A DNA stretch of 9,930 bases from assembly GCA_945906015.1 (NCBI GenBank), contig CAMDQV010000058.1, forward strand, positions 1 to 9,930, given 5' to 3'. The translations under genes and the position numbers were made by a program. Below are positions 1 through 8,207 of the stretch, piece by piece. The notes under the pieces were generated by a model that did no database searches, was not told the DNA's origin, and worked only from the letters and a program-made list of their open reading frames with translations. This DNA is from Pedobacter schmidteae (GTDB lineage Bacteria; Bacteroidota; Bacteroidia; Sphingobacteriales; Sphingobacteriaceae). Every line of letters begins with the position of its first letter. The stretch's first letter is position 1.

Positions 1-2098
1 TGATTTGGCGGGGGTAGTCTCCCGTATTGATAGTATTATTGCAAACCAAATTCGTATTTCCGTCGGTATTGAGTAAGGCACCAATAGTCCAAGAAAATGG
101 CGTAATCAATGGGGTAACAGCACAACTTTCAACGTGGTTTAGAGTAATCTCAATATCGTAAATACAGTCCATGCAAACCGGGAACCCGGTGCAAATTTCA
201 GCAATTAGCGTTTCAGGTAAAATACTATAATCAAATGTGTAATCGGTATTGTCGGATGATACAAAAAATTGATGCTCCGCAATCATTGTTTTATCATCCT
301 GATTAATAATATTTTTATTCATCAATGAGATGTCAATTGTATTGGTGGCTATATTATCAAGTGCATCCAGATTATCAGGGGTTTTCCCAGCAAGGGCTGT
401 GGCTATGGTTTTGCCTTCAGGGTTAATGTAGGTTATCGATACCTGGCGGTTGGGATCCATAATCGCATTTTTCTGATACCGCAGGGCGTCCCCTACCTCT
501 GTTCCAAACATGCGGTCCAGTTCTTCCTGGTTAGGGGCGGCATAATAAAACCGGGTCTCATGGTTGTTCCCGAATTTATAGATTTCACCAACACCGCTTT
601 GAGCTGCTACTCGGCCCGTATTGTCCTGCAAGTAGCTAACTTGGGTAAAAGGAAAACCGGCGGCATCGGGGATAAAGGCATTAAATCCTAATTTATTGGG
701 GTTGTTGGGCGAATAATAGGCTGCGGCTCCCAGAATGCCTGAATTGGTTTGGAAATTAGATGATAGTTTATTGGTATTGGGGCAGGTAAAATTCGGGGCA
801 TCAAAGTCTTGCCAGGCATAGGGTTGCTGCGTGCTATTACTTATATTTAGTAACGGCAAGTATTTTATTTTTTTTGAATTGGTGGGAACGGGTAAAATAT
901 TCACCGCCGGACGGCCCTGATAATCATAAATGGTTTCTCCGGCTATGACTTCCCTGATCTTTGCGTTTCCCGGCTCTACACAGGGTGCTGTGCCCATGCC
1001 GGAAAAAATGCCCGAAGCAGGCAACTGCCGCTCCAGGTTCATCCCAGTCACAGTCTGTCTTGAGCGGAAGGTTCCATCAAAATAATTTACAATATCGCTT
1101 CGTTTTCCTTCCTCGGCAAATGTAGAGGCCACCTGCCAATTCATGCTGTCGTTAATATGGGCAATGGCGCGGTAAAATTTATTGGTAAAACTACTCACCA
1201 TCCCCCTCTCCATTACACCGGTCCATTTGCAATACACCGGCTGATCCAGATTTGTTCCAGCCCTTCCGATAATCCTTACTCTATAGAGTATCCAGCCCCG
1301 TTCATATACTAAAGGAAAACGATAATTGGGCTCCATTACGGTAACCCGGGTGCTGTTATTTTTAAAATCAAAAGGAATAAGGCTGGGAGCTACCGGGGTG
1401 TAATAAATTTCGGTATAATCATCTAAAAAGGTATATTCCAACTCATATGCCTCCGCTTCTACAGTTCTGTCCCATTTTATAAGCAACTCATCGGTTTCCT
1501 TGTCTTCGCACATCTCAAGTCCGTTGATTAAGGTATTGTAACTCATTGCAGAAATCCGTTCTACCTGAAACCCTGCATTGAGTTCAATAAAAGGTATCAA
1601 TTTTATCTTTAAATTGGCAATATCTGTGGCTGAAGCACCAGCATCCCCCATTACATCAACACAGGTTATCTTTACATCAACCTTATACGCATTTTTGAAA
1701 GTATAAACATTGGAAATATCTGATTTTTTAAGTTCCCCTGATTTGTAATTTATTTCAAGGGTTATTGGTGTAGGGGCCGAGGTTGTGGCATCCAAAAAAT
1801 AATTTGTTATTTCTGCTGTTACTGTAACCTTGGCATTGGCATTAAAAGCGGAGTGATTTTTAAGGCCTAACTCTATCGTATTTATAAAGGTCGTGCGTTG
1901 AGTCGTGTTATTAAATTGGCTTAAGTTACCAGAATTTATTCCGTAGTACTGGGGATAAAAATAAAGCTGGCTGCCACAGGTTAATCCCATTAATGAATTG
2001 CCTGATAATGGATATTTAATCATAGGATACTGCCGGGCATTTGCTTTAAAAGCAAAGGCAGATAACAGAAACAATATAATATATCTACTTAGCGCCAT
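1..2098 (-). CDS. Giant Rhs/YD-type exported protein, N-terminal 699 residues (3' end outside window)
   Basis: The frame is open from ATG at 2098 down to the window edge with no stop, so this is a 5'-complete, 3'-truncated gene. An in-frame TAA lies eight codons upstream, which supports this start. Residues 1-21 are a Sec signal peptide (MALSRYIILFLLSAFAFKANA, predicted cut after ANA). Residues about 25-190 are beta-rich with no family I recognise. About 193-330 look fibronectin-III-like (KWDRTVEAEAYELEYTF, then YRVRIIGRAG). About 318-400 carry NWQVASTFAEEGK, YFDGTFRSRQTVT and YDYQGRPAVNILPVPT. About 512-570 carry HETRFYYA, QEELDRMFGTEVGDA and GKTIATALAG. These stretches match my memory of conserved blocks in giant Bacteroidota Rhs-family proteins. 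A C-x-x-C motif (CMDC) is at residues 642-645. The usual C-terminal YD-repeat core and variable tip would lie beyond position 1. The gene starts inside the end of the preceding one. Role inferred: exported or surface Rhs shell, possibly carrying a toxin. The family call is fairly sure; the function is not. Confidence 0.7.
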   Translation of the reverse strand, partial: MALSRYIILFLLSAFAFKANARQYPMIKYPLSGNSLMGLTCGSQLYFYPQYYGINSGNLSQFNNTTQRTTFINTIELGLKNHSAFNANAKVTVTAEITNYFLDATTSAPTPITLEINYKSGELKKSDISNVYTFKNAYKVDVKITCVDVMGDAGASATDIANLKIKLIPFIELNAGFQVERISAMSYNTLINGLEMCEDKETDELLIKWDRTVEAEAYELEYTFLDDYTEIYYTPVAPSLIPFDFKNNSTRVTVMEPNYRFPLVYERGWILYRVRIIGRAGTNLDQPVYCKWTGVMERGMVSSFTNKFYRAIAHINDSMNWQVASTFAEEGKRSDIVNYFDGTFRSRQTVTGMNLERQLPASGIFSGMGTAPCVEPGNAKIREVIAGETIYDYQGRPAVNILPVPTNSKKIKYLPLLNISNSTQQPYAWQDFDAPNFTCPNTNKLSSNFQTNSGILGAAAYYSPNNPNKLGFNAFIPDAAGFPFTQVSYLQDNTGRVAAQSGVGEIYKFGNNHETRFYYAAPNQEELDRMFGTEVGDALRYQKNAIMDPNRQVSITYINPEGKTIATALAGKTPDNLDALDNIATNTIDISLMNKNIINQDDKTMIAEHQFFVSSDNTDYTFDYSILPETLIAEICTGFPVCMDCIYDIEITLNHVESCAVTPLITPFSWTIGALLNTDGNTNLVCNNTINTGDYPRQI

Positions 2099-5000
2099 TG
2101 TAATTATGAAGTTTTAATAAGGATGAAAAGCCTTCCTTTATAGTAATTATTCCTTTTTCCGTTTCCTTCTTTATGCGGATAAGTTCACCCTGGTTATTGT
2201 ATTCATTTTTAGTGAAATAATTATTTTCATCAAGACTATAGGTCAGTTTTAGATTAACATCATCATACACGTAGGAAACCATATTGCCAGCTTTAGGAAA
2301 TATTCGTAAATCATCAAAATATGTTGAGGCACTTCCTTTATTTAGTTTAACAGTAACACTATTACTTATTGTTGAGGTTTTAAATGTTCCCATAATTCTT
2401 TGCCAATCTTCTATAACAGGGCCTTCTGCAATAAATGTTATAGGCGCAGAACCACTACACGTAATGGATACTGAGGCATCGTTACATGACAGAATTGGTG
2501 GTGTTTTATTTACTTTTACCCAACATGAAAAAACATATTCTTTATTTTTTTCAGGAAAAAATCCACCAATACATTTGTTACAAACCGTATCAACAGGGGT
2601 AATAGATACCGTTCTGTGTTTTATAGTACCATTAGCAGACTTGACAGGGGAACGGATTTGAAAAGTATCTATTATTGTGGCGGATCTTTTTTTGTATTTT
2701 TCTTTACTAGGAACCGGTACCAATGGTGCAGTAGATTGAGTGTTATCGCCTGTTGTACTTATTATAGGAACAGGGTTAGCATGTGCGGTGGTTCCCGGGC
2801 TACTTGTAGACCTTTTACAATCTTTAGGAGAAAAGACAGTGAAGGTAAGAAAATTTGGGACTTCTATTGAATATTTTCCTGTATGGGACTCAGAATTAGA
2901 TATAAGAAGATTTCCGGACAATATTCTTACTCGTTTCATTTTATCATTATTAGGTGTACCTGATTGTGTAGGCTTAAACAGCAATGGACAATAGGTAAAA
3001 TAATAATCTTCAAAACCATCAAAGTAGGTCTCACCATAGGCTGCATTATTAGCCTGGGCCGTGATTAATGTATTTTTATATCCCAATAAATTTGCAGTTT
3101 TTATCCCTATTCTATCTTCGGTTTCAATAGTTTGACCATCAACATCCGTAAGATTCACTTTCTCTTTCCATTCCCAATTCGGATATTGAATTGTCCACTT
3201 GGGAATCGTATCCTCATACAAACCCCAAAAATCAGAATAGTTTTTAAACAGCCCTTGTACTTTAATATTTGTAACACCGCTTACTAAATTATCAGGGGTT
3301 CTTTCCTCTAAATAAAACCATGTGCGCTTAGGTTTATAATTCCCTTTCTTCCCCGATAGGAATTCATTTTTTCCAAACCTTTTTTTCAAAAATTCACAAG
3401 AATCACAATACATAACGGAGCTATCATAATATTCAATAGCAGAACTGTTAAGTGTATTTGTATTACCAAACAGAATTTTATAACCCCCACTTAATGGATT
3501 CAGGTTCCATGTAACAACTTGACCAGCAGAACTGGATAATATATTTTTAGCTGCAGAATTAACAATTTGATAATTATTATTTGGTAAAGCAGTCGTAGTT
3601 GTGCCCACATCATTCATAAATATGGTTGACGTCCCACTCGTGCTTTTTACCCATAAACGGGGATAAATGACAGTTGCGGCAGATTGTAACTCGTCTCCCA
3701 CTTTTAAAAACGGTTTGATATCTGCAAGGTTTGAATTAGTTAATTTTAATTTTGTATTTATATAAGATGGCCCCATTCCCTCATACATCCACCAGGCAGG
3801 ATATTTGAAAGAGAACAACGTATCATTAAACTCGTTGGCCATTTTTGTGAGTAAAACTTCACCAGTAATTTCATCAAAGGCCAAATTTTCTGTGGCAACA
3901 CAAGAACTTTGCTCATAAACTGTCTTACTTTTAAGCAACCCGTTTCTATGAATAACTTTATTGATTACGAGTGATTGGAATTGCTTTTCTTCTGTCATTT
4001 CAGAATATAAAGGCATAATAATCGGAATAGGTGCTGGTCCAAACATTGCCATATTCAAATTAGCATTAATGTAGGCTGAAACTGATTTATCATAGCTTTT
4101 TCTTCCATCAATTGTATATTCAATTGATAATCCTAATCTAGTATTTTGTTTTATCGTTCCTTTATCATCGATAATTGTGAAGTGGTCATTATTTGAAAAA
4201 TACTCTGAGACTTCGCCAGATATTCTATCTCCATTTTGATTATAAACCCAAGTAGCTTTAGGCATTCCGCTCATGTTATTCAGCTCAATGGAATAGCCCT
4301 GAGTAACTGAAGCAAAGTCACTTTGCTGATCAATAGCAACAAATGGAGGTTGAATAATATTGGGTTCTGTTTTATGCCTTGCTTCATCAATTGCTGTTCG
4401 ATTAACCTTAACAGGAAAGTCTTTAGCTGTATAAAACTCATTGACTATTTTCCCTGTTTTGCCCACGATAAGGTTGGTTCTATTGGTAATTTGAGTAACC
4501 TTGCCGTAAGTAATTTGAGGAGCTGGGAAAAGAGACTCGTTCACAGGTTCTTCAACATAATATTCTGTATCCGGGGCTTTTTTCTTTTTATCTGAGTAAA
4601 AAATAGGTTGTTTTAATGAAATCTCATCCCCACCTACCATGGGTTCATAATCAGCCACTCCGGAACTTATAATCATAGTATCATGTCCAGTGGTAATTTC
4701 TGTAGTTGTATAATCATAGTCAGTTGTATAAGCTTTACCGTCATGTGTATTGCCGGTCATTTCATCCCAGCTATCATCAATACTAATTTGTTTAACTCTG
4801 CTACCACCGGCTATCTTCTTTTTTATTGGATTATAAAGCCGGATAAAGCTTTTATTTGTATCAACTTCGCTACAGTATCCCTGACCTTTACAGTATAAAT
4901 TCACACCTATTTCAGACGCTTCAATTTGATTTCCTAACTGATCTATGATATTTGGTAAAGAATTAATAAATGTGCTGAAATTCCCAGGTTCTCCCATACC

Positions 5001-8000
5001 GTCATTGTTAAAGACCATCCCATTTCTATTAATACGCATAAATTGTAAAGCAGATTTGAGAATAGGGTTACAACTGCCGTTATTTATTTCGTCGTCAAGG
5101 TCTGCAGGTTCTAATTCAATATAGGCATAGTCCTTGTTTGCTGCTCTGTCGTAGTTTTTAATTTTTGCATAGCCTGTTATGTATTCATAATTTAGGTCTT
5201 TTAACTTGACATAAAATTTATAGTACATAAATTCGTCTTTAATATCTTTAATGTAGTCTCTTTCCAATTCTTGCCTGTCTAATGTCGCATTTCCATTATT
5301 GATAGGTTTGAATAATTTAAAATATATCCTGTGATTGCTTAATGAGTAAAGTGATCTGCCATTAATCCCCCCCGCACTTTCATTAAAACCGGCTACCTTA
5401 AACATTTGTCCTGCAGTTTTATTTTGAATATATGAATAATCATGGGCTTCATAATTAACTTTTAATTTTCCACCACCAGGAATTGTAATATCCGTCAAAT
5501 TCCAGGCATAAGCATTTTTATCCATTACGTCCTTTTCTTGTAAAGAATATGGATTGTCTATATTTGATAATCCTGAATTATTACAATCACTAAAATAAGT
5601 ATCAGGATTTTTTTGATAATAACCCCATCTGTTTACACTTCTGATGTCATATGGAGGATTAATTGTTTCAGTTGCAGATTTTTTACCATATTCAAAAATG
5701 TATGGAGTCAGTTTCCCTTTTTTTGAATTTTCGTAAGTAAAAGAAACCTTGTATAAGGTAAGTTTTCCGGTAGTTGCACTTGCAGAATTATCAGTATTCT
5801 TGCATAGAGAATTTGCATTGGTAGCAGGTAAATAATCAAAGTGAATAGTTTTTATGGGGGTTGCATAATTACCATTCTTAATTCTGTCTGGCAATGAATA
5901 AACGACGATATAATCCAGCTTTTGCAAAGCTTTAGTTATATCCTTTCCACCATTTTCGCCATAAACTCCATATCCGTCAGTTCTTTTACTATAATGATAT
6001 TCAGCAATCTCTGTTTTGGATTCAATTGAACGGACATAATAGAGTTCCTTTTCACCATATACGTATGTACCCTTATCATCTTTTTGATCGCTCCTTAATC
6101 CTTTATTATAAGTCGCCATATTTTGGGCGAAAGGTGTCCTCCAATTATATTTAAAATCCTCCTTATAATAACTAAATTTTACATAATTTCCTAAGTCATC
6201 ATCGGTAATTCCATCATTGGTAATGTCTCGATAATTAGGGCTTAACACCGCAGTTATCAAAAATTGGGTAACATATGCTGGAGTGGTAGTTGATTCAAAA
6301 AAGTGATCAATTCCCAAGTTATTATTTACGCTATTATCTTGGTTTGGGGTATATGTTACTAAGTTTTTAGTACAATCCGGATTTGGATTTTCCCCAACAT
6401 TAAAACTTGCTTCGACTTGGGTTATATTATAAACAGGAATGCCAAAAACATATTTCATACCATCTGGTTGGATAACAGATATTTCTGAAAGGTGGTGACC
6501 TAACCTATTAACTGTTACTCTCTCTTCTGGAGGTGCAGGAATATCGTTAAACTTATAATAATTTATTTTTTTATCAAAGCCAATTTGAGATGCTTCATCT
6601 GCTGTTAAATAATTAATTGTTGATTGACGAACCGGTTGTAATTGATTTAATCCGTAATTATTTATTTGACTTCCATTGCTTAAAACAGAAGTAATGGATG
6701 ACTCATCGGCAAGATTAAATTTTATAGGGTTGTAGTCCCCAAGTTCTGAAAATGCTGAATGATTAAATTTGTTTATTTCGCCATGATTTTTGAAAGAAAA
6801 CTGTTGATATAGTTCTTTCGATGGATTGCTTCCAAAAACATGCTGTTCAGGATCAAATTTGAGATTTGTAGGATTCCATCTCGACGTTTTCTGGTAGGCA
6901 TCCGTTGTGCCAAAGTTTCCGCCAGCTTTAAATAAACTACCTAAATTCACTTCGGCTCCTACCTGATTTCCGCTTGAATTTATTATTGCATCTGCGTCGC
7001 CTACCACACCGATATCATTTTTACTAACCGAAAAGGTCATAGAAATTCCTTGTCCATTCAAATTAAAAACGTCAGGAGTTTTATAAGGGATGGATAATAT
7101 TTTAGATTCACCAATAAAATATGGCAACTTTTTCTCTCTATTGAAATCCATAAACGAAAGTCCGCTGATAGATGTTTTTTCATACATTGAGCCATATGCA
7201 GAAAATAACTGTGTGGTAGTTGCTAGTTTTTGTTTGGAGAAATAACCGGTTACCCTAATACTTGGATCGACATAATAGGCATCAAAACCTAAGGTTCCGG
7301 AATAGGTGCCTGAGAAATTTTCAAAAGGGTAATCAATATCTGGTTGAAAACAATTATTAAGATACGAACAACTGGATAAGCCCAGGATCGACATGGACGA
7401 TTGATCAGTGCTTCGCTCACTTGTTTTCCCACCTTTATCAACTCCTTTTCTGGTGAGGTTAGGGCTACATCTTACGTAACTTAATCCTGCATTCATACTT
7501 GTTTTTAGACCTTCATTAGAATTAACCGACCAGGTTTTACCAAGAGAAATACCTAGTTTATCATTGCCTTTCCCTAATTTCATGCCTAAACTCGGACTTA
7601 AATACTTATCAACTCCCGAGTGAGAGTTGACAGAAATCCCCATGCCGAGTGAAGCACTTCCTCCTAAACCTTCATTCGCTTTAGCACTCATACTGATTGA
7701 TCCGCTTAGTGAGGGTTCTAACCCCCAACCTTTATAATTATTATAGAACACTCCCCAACCTGCACCAACCGATACACCAAGATTATCAGGTAATCCGGCA
7801 AGTTCCAAATCCACCCCTAATTTGCCTCCGAAGGTTTCATTCGGTTTAACAGAATATTTTTTCGTCATTAGGTCACCATAAAAATCATCAGGCAGTCCTC
7901 TTAGCGTTCTTACTATACTACCTGCATTTAAATTCCAGCCTAACCCAACCATGGAAGATACATCTTCCATTTGTATTCCCGATTGATAGGTTAAATTCAT

Positions 8001-8207
8001 CGGATAACCACCAATGGTGAATAATGGTATTTGGTATGAAAATGTACCAGATGCAGGATTTACTAAATTAGAAGTACCCGCTTGCTGGAATTGCATAAAT
8101 TCGGGCTGTCCGGGTCCGCCTGTTTGGGCTTTCAGTCCAATTGACAACACCATCAAAATAAATGAAAGGATAAGTTTATTTTTCACGGGCGTTTGTAGCT
8201 TTTTCAT
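2085..8207 (-). CDS. Giant Rhs-associated exported protein with SpvB-like N-terminus, jelly-roll module and YD-like tail (2040 aa)
   Basis: I place the start at ATG 8207 (MKKLQTPVKNKLIL...). The frame is open two codons further to a TTG at 8213, which has no support. Residues 1-28 are a signal peptide ending LKAQ. Residues about 41-110 hold NPASGTFSYQIPLFTIGGYP, GIQMEDVSSMVGLGWNLNAG and RGLPDDFYGD, the N-terminal signature of Bacteroidota Rhs/YD proteins. About 127-247 are glycine-rich alternating beta-strands. Further stretches I recognise from large members of this family are LGHHLSEISVIQPDG and VFGIPVYNI (about 565-600), YVYGEKELYYVRSIESKT (about 705-735), GGGKLKVNYEAHDYSYIQN (about 905-925), GKIVNEFYTAKDFPVKVNRT (about 1250-1272) and ITGEVLLTKMANEFND with WWMYEGMGPSY (about 1440-1490). 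A jelly-roll-like module spans about 1728-1966, followed by a YD-like tail to about 2030. The tail ends the way full-length relatives end, so the protein looks intact. No toxin domain, catalytic motif or sorting signal is visible. It is probably an exported structural protein working with the product of the following gene. Confidence 0.7.
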   Translation of the reverse strand: MKKLQTPVKNKLILSFILMVLSIGLKAQTGGPGQPEFMQFQQAGTSNLVNPASGTFSYQIPLFTIGGYPMNLTYQSGIQMEDVSSMVGLGWNLNAGSIVRTLRGLPDDFYGDLMTKKYSVKPNETFGGKLGVDLELAGLPDNLGVSVGAGWGVFYNNYKGWGLEPSLSGSISMSAKANEGLGGSASLGMGISVNSHSGVDKYLSPSLGMKLGKGNDKLGISLGKTWSVNSNEGLKTSMNAGLSYVRCSPNLTRKGVDKGGKTSERSTDQSSMSILGLSSCSYLNNCFQPDIDYPFENFSGTYSGTLGFDAYYVDPSIRVTGYFSKQKLATTTQLFSAYGSMYEKTSISGLSFMDFNREKKLPYFIGESKILSIPYKTPDVFNLNGQGISMTFSVSKNDIGVVGDADAIINSSGNQVGAEVNLGSLFKAGGNFGTTDAYQKTSRWNPTNLKFDPEQHVFGSNPSKELYQQFSFKNHGEINKFNHSAFSELGDYNPIKFNLADESSITSVLSNGSQINNYGLNQLQPVRQSTINYLTADEASQIGFDKKINYYKFNDIPAPPEERVTVNRLGHHLSEISVIQPDGMKYVFGIPVYNITQVEASFNVGENPNPDCTKNLVTYTPNQDNSVNNNLGIDHFFESTTTPAYVTQFLITAVLSPNYRDITNDGITDDDLGNYVKFSYYKEDFKYNWRTPFAQNMATYNKGLRSDQKDDKGTYVYGEKELYYVRSIESKTEIAEYHYSKRTDGYGVYGENGGKDITKALQKLDYIVVYSLPDRIKNGNYATPIKTIHFDYLPATNANSLCKNTDNSASATTGKLTLYKVSFTYENSKKGKLTPYIFEYGKKSATETINPPYDIRSVNRWGYYQKNPDTYFSDCNNSGLSNIDNPYSLQEKDVMDKNAYAWNLTDITIPGGGKLKVNYEAHDYSYIQNKTAGQMFKVAGFNESAGGINGRSLYSLSNHRIYFKLFKPINNGNATLDRQELERDYIKDIKDEFMYYKFYVKLKDLNYEYITGYAKIKNYDRAANKDYAYIELEPADLDDEINNGSCNPILKSALQFMRINRNGMVFNNDGMGEPGNFSTFINSLPNIIDQLGNQIEASEIGVNLYCKGQGYCSEVDTNKSFIRLYNPIKKKIAGGSRVKQISIDDSWDEMTGNTHDGKAYTTDYDYTTTEITTGHDTMIISSGVADYEPMVGGDEISLKQPIFYSDKKKKAPDTEYYVEEPVNESLFPAPQITYGKVTQITNRTNLIVGKTGKIVNEFYTAKDFPVKVNRTAIDEARHKTEPNIIQPPFVAIDQQSDFASVTQGYSIELNNMSGMPKATWVYNQNGDRISGEVSEYFSNNDHFTIIDDKGTIKQNTRLGLSIEYTIDGRKSYDKSVSAYINANLNMAMFGPAPIPIIMPLYSEMTEEKQFQSLVINKVIHRNGLLKSKTVYEQSSCVATENLAFDEITGEVLLTKMANEFNDTLFSFKYPAWWMYEGMGPSYINTKLKLTNSNLADIKPFLKVGDELQSAATVIYPRLWVKSTSGTSTIFMNDVGTTTTALPNNNYQIVNSAAKNILSSSAGQVVTWNLNPLSGGYKILFGNTNTLNSSAIEYYDSSVMYCDSCEFLKKRFGKNEFLSGKKGNYKPKRTWFYLEERTPDNLVSGVTNIKVQGLFKNYSDFWGLYEDTIPKWTIQYPNWEWKEKVNLTDVDGQTIETEDRIGIKTANLLGYKNTLITAQANNAAYGETYFDGFEDYYFTYCPLLFKPTQSGTPNNDKMKRVRILSGNLLISNSESHTGKYSIEVPNFLTFTVFSPKDCKRSTSSPGTTAHANPVPIISTTGDNTQSTAPLVPVPSKEKYKKRSATIIDTFQIRSPVKSANGTIKHRTVSITPVDTVCNKCIGGFFPEKNKEYVFSCWVKVNKTPPILSCNDASVSITCSGSAPITFIAEGPVIEDWQRIMGTFKTSTISNSVTVKLNKGSASTYFDDLRIFPKAGNMVSYVYDDVNLKLTYSLDENNYFTKNEYNNQGELIRIKKETEKGIITIKEGFSSLLKLHNYNGAK
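2295..3026 (-). other. Jelly-roll / carbohydrate-binding-like module in the 2040-aa protein
   Basis: Residues about 1728-1971 begin with YFDGFEDYYF and continue through SHTGKYSIEVPN, YVFSCWVKV, EDWQRIMGTFKTST and VTVKLNKGSASTYFDDLRIFP. The order (TGKYS strand, YVFS-WVKV strand, W-R-GTF strand, closing YFDDL) is that of CBM4/9-type jelly-rolls often embedded in Bacteroidota secreted proteins. Sugar binding is not shown. In Rhs-type proteins the module may simply be structural. Confidence 0.5.
7467..7829 (-). other. Glycine-rich alternating beta-strand region of the 2040-aa protein
   Basis: Residues about 127-247 are a run of short strands with alternating small/hydrophobic and polar residues and many glycines and serines, for example LSGSISMSAKANEG, GSASLGMGISVNSHSG and LGISLGKTWSVNSNEG. 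The pattern recurs loosely, with VNS-x-x-G appearing twice about 35 residues apart. This looks like an irregular beta-repeat such as a sheet, solenoid or barrel wall. It is a description of composition, not a recognised named domain. Confidence 0.5.

Noticed and set aside
2085..2300. Giant gene 2 as a truncated Rhs gene that lost its core and toxin tip
   Set aside because: Its last residues (LDENNY, NNQGELIRIKKETEKGI) resemble the normal C-terminus of intact relatives as I recall them, so the end looks native.
2284..2994. Plus-strand open frames of 84-125 codons (2284-2661, 2616-2870, 2740-2994)
   Set aside because: They lie entirely opposite the 2040-aa gene, overlap each other, have no ribosome-binding site and encode nothing domain-like.
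4323..4898. Plus-strand open frames at 4323-4595 and 4683-4898
   Set aside because: They are antisense to strongly recognisable coding sequence of the giant protein. Their cysteine- and isoleucine-rich translations are typical of shadow frames.
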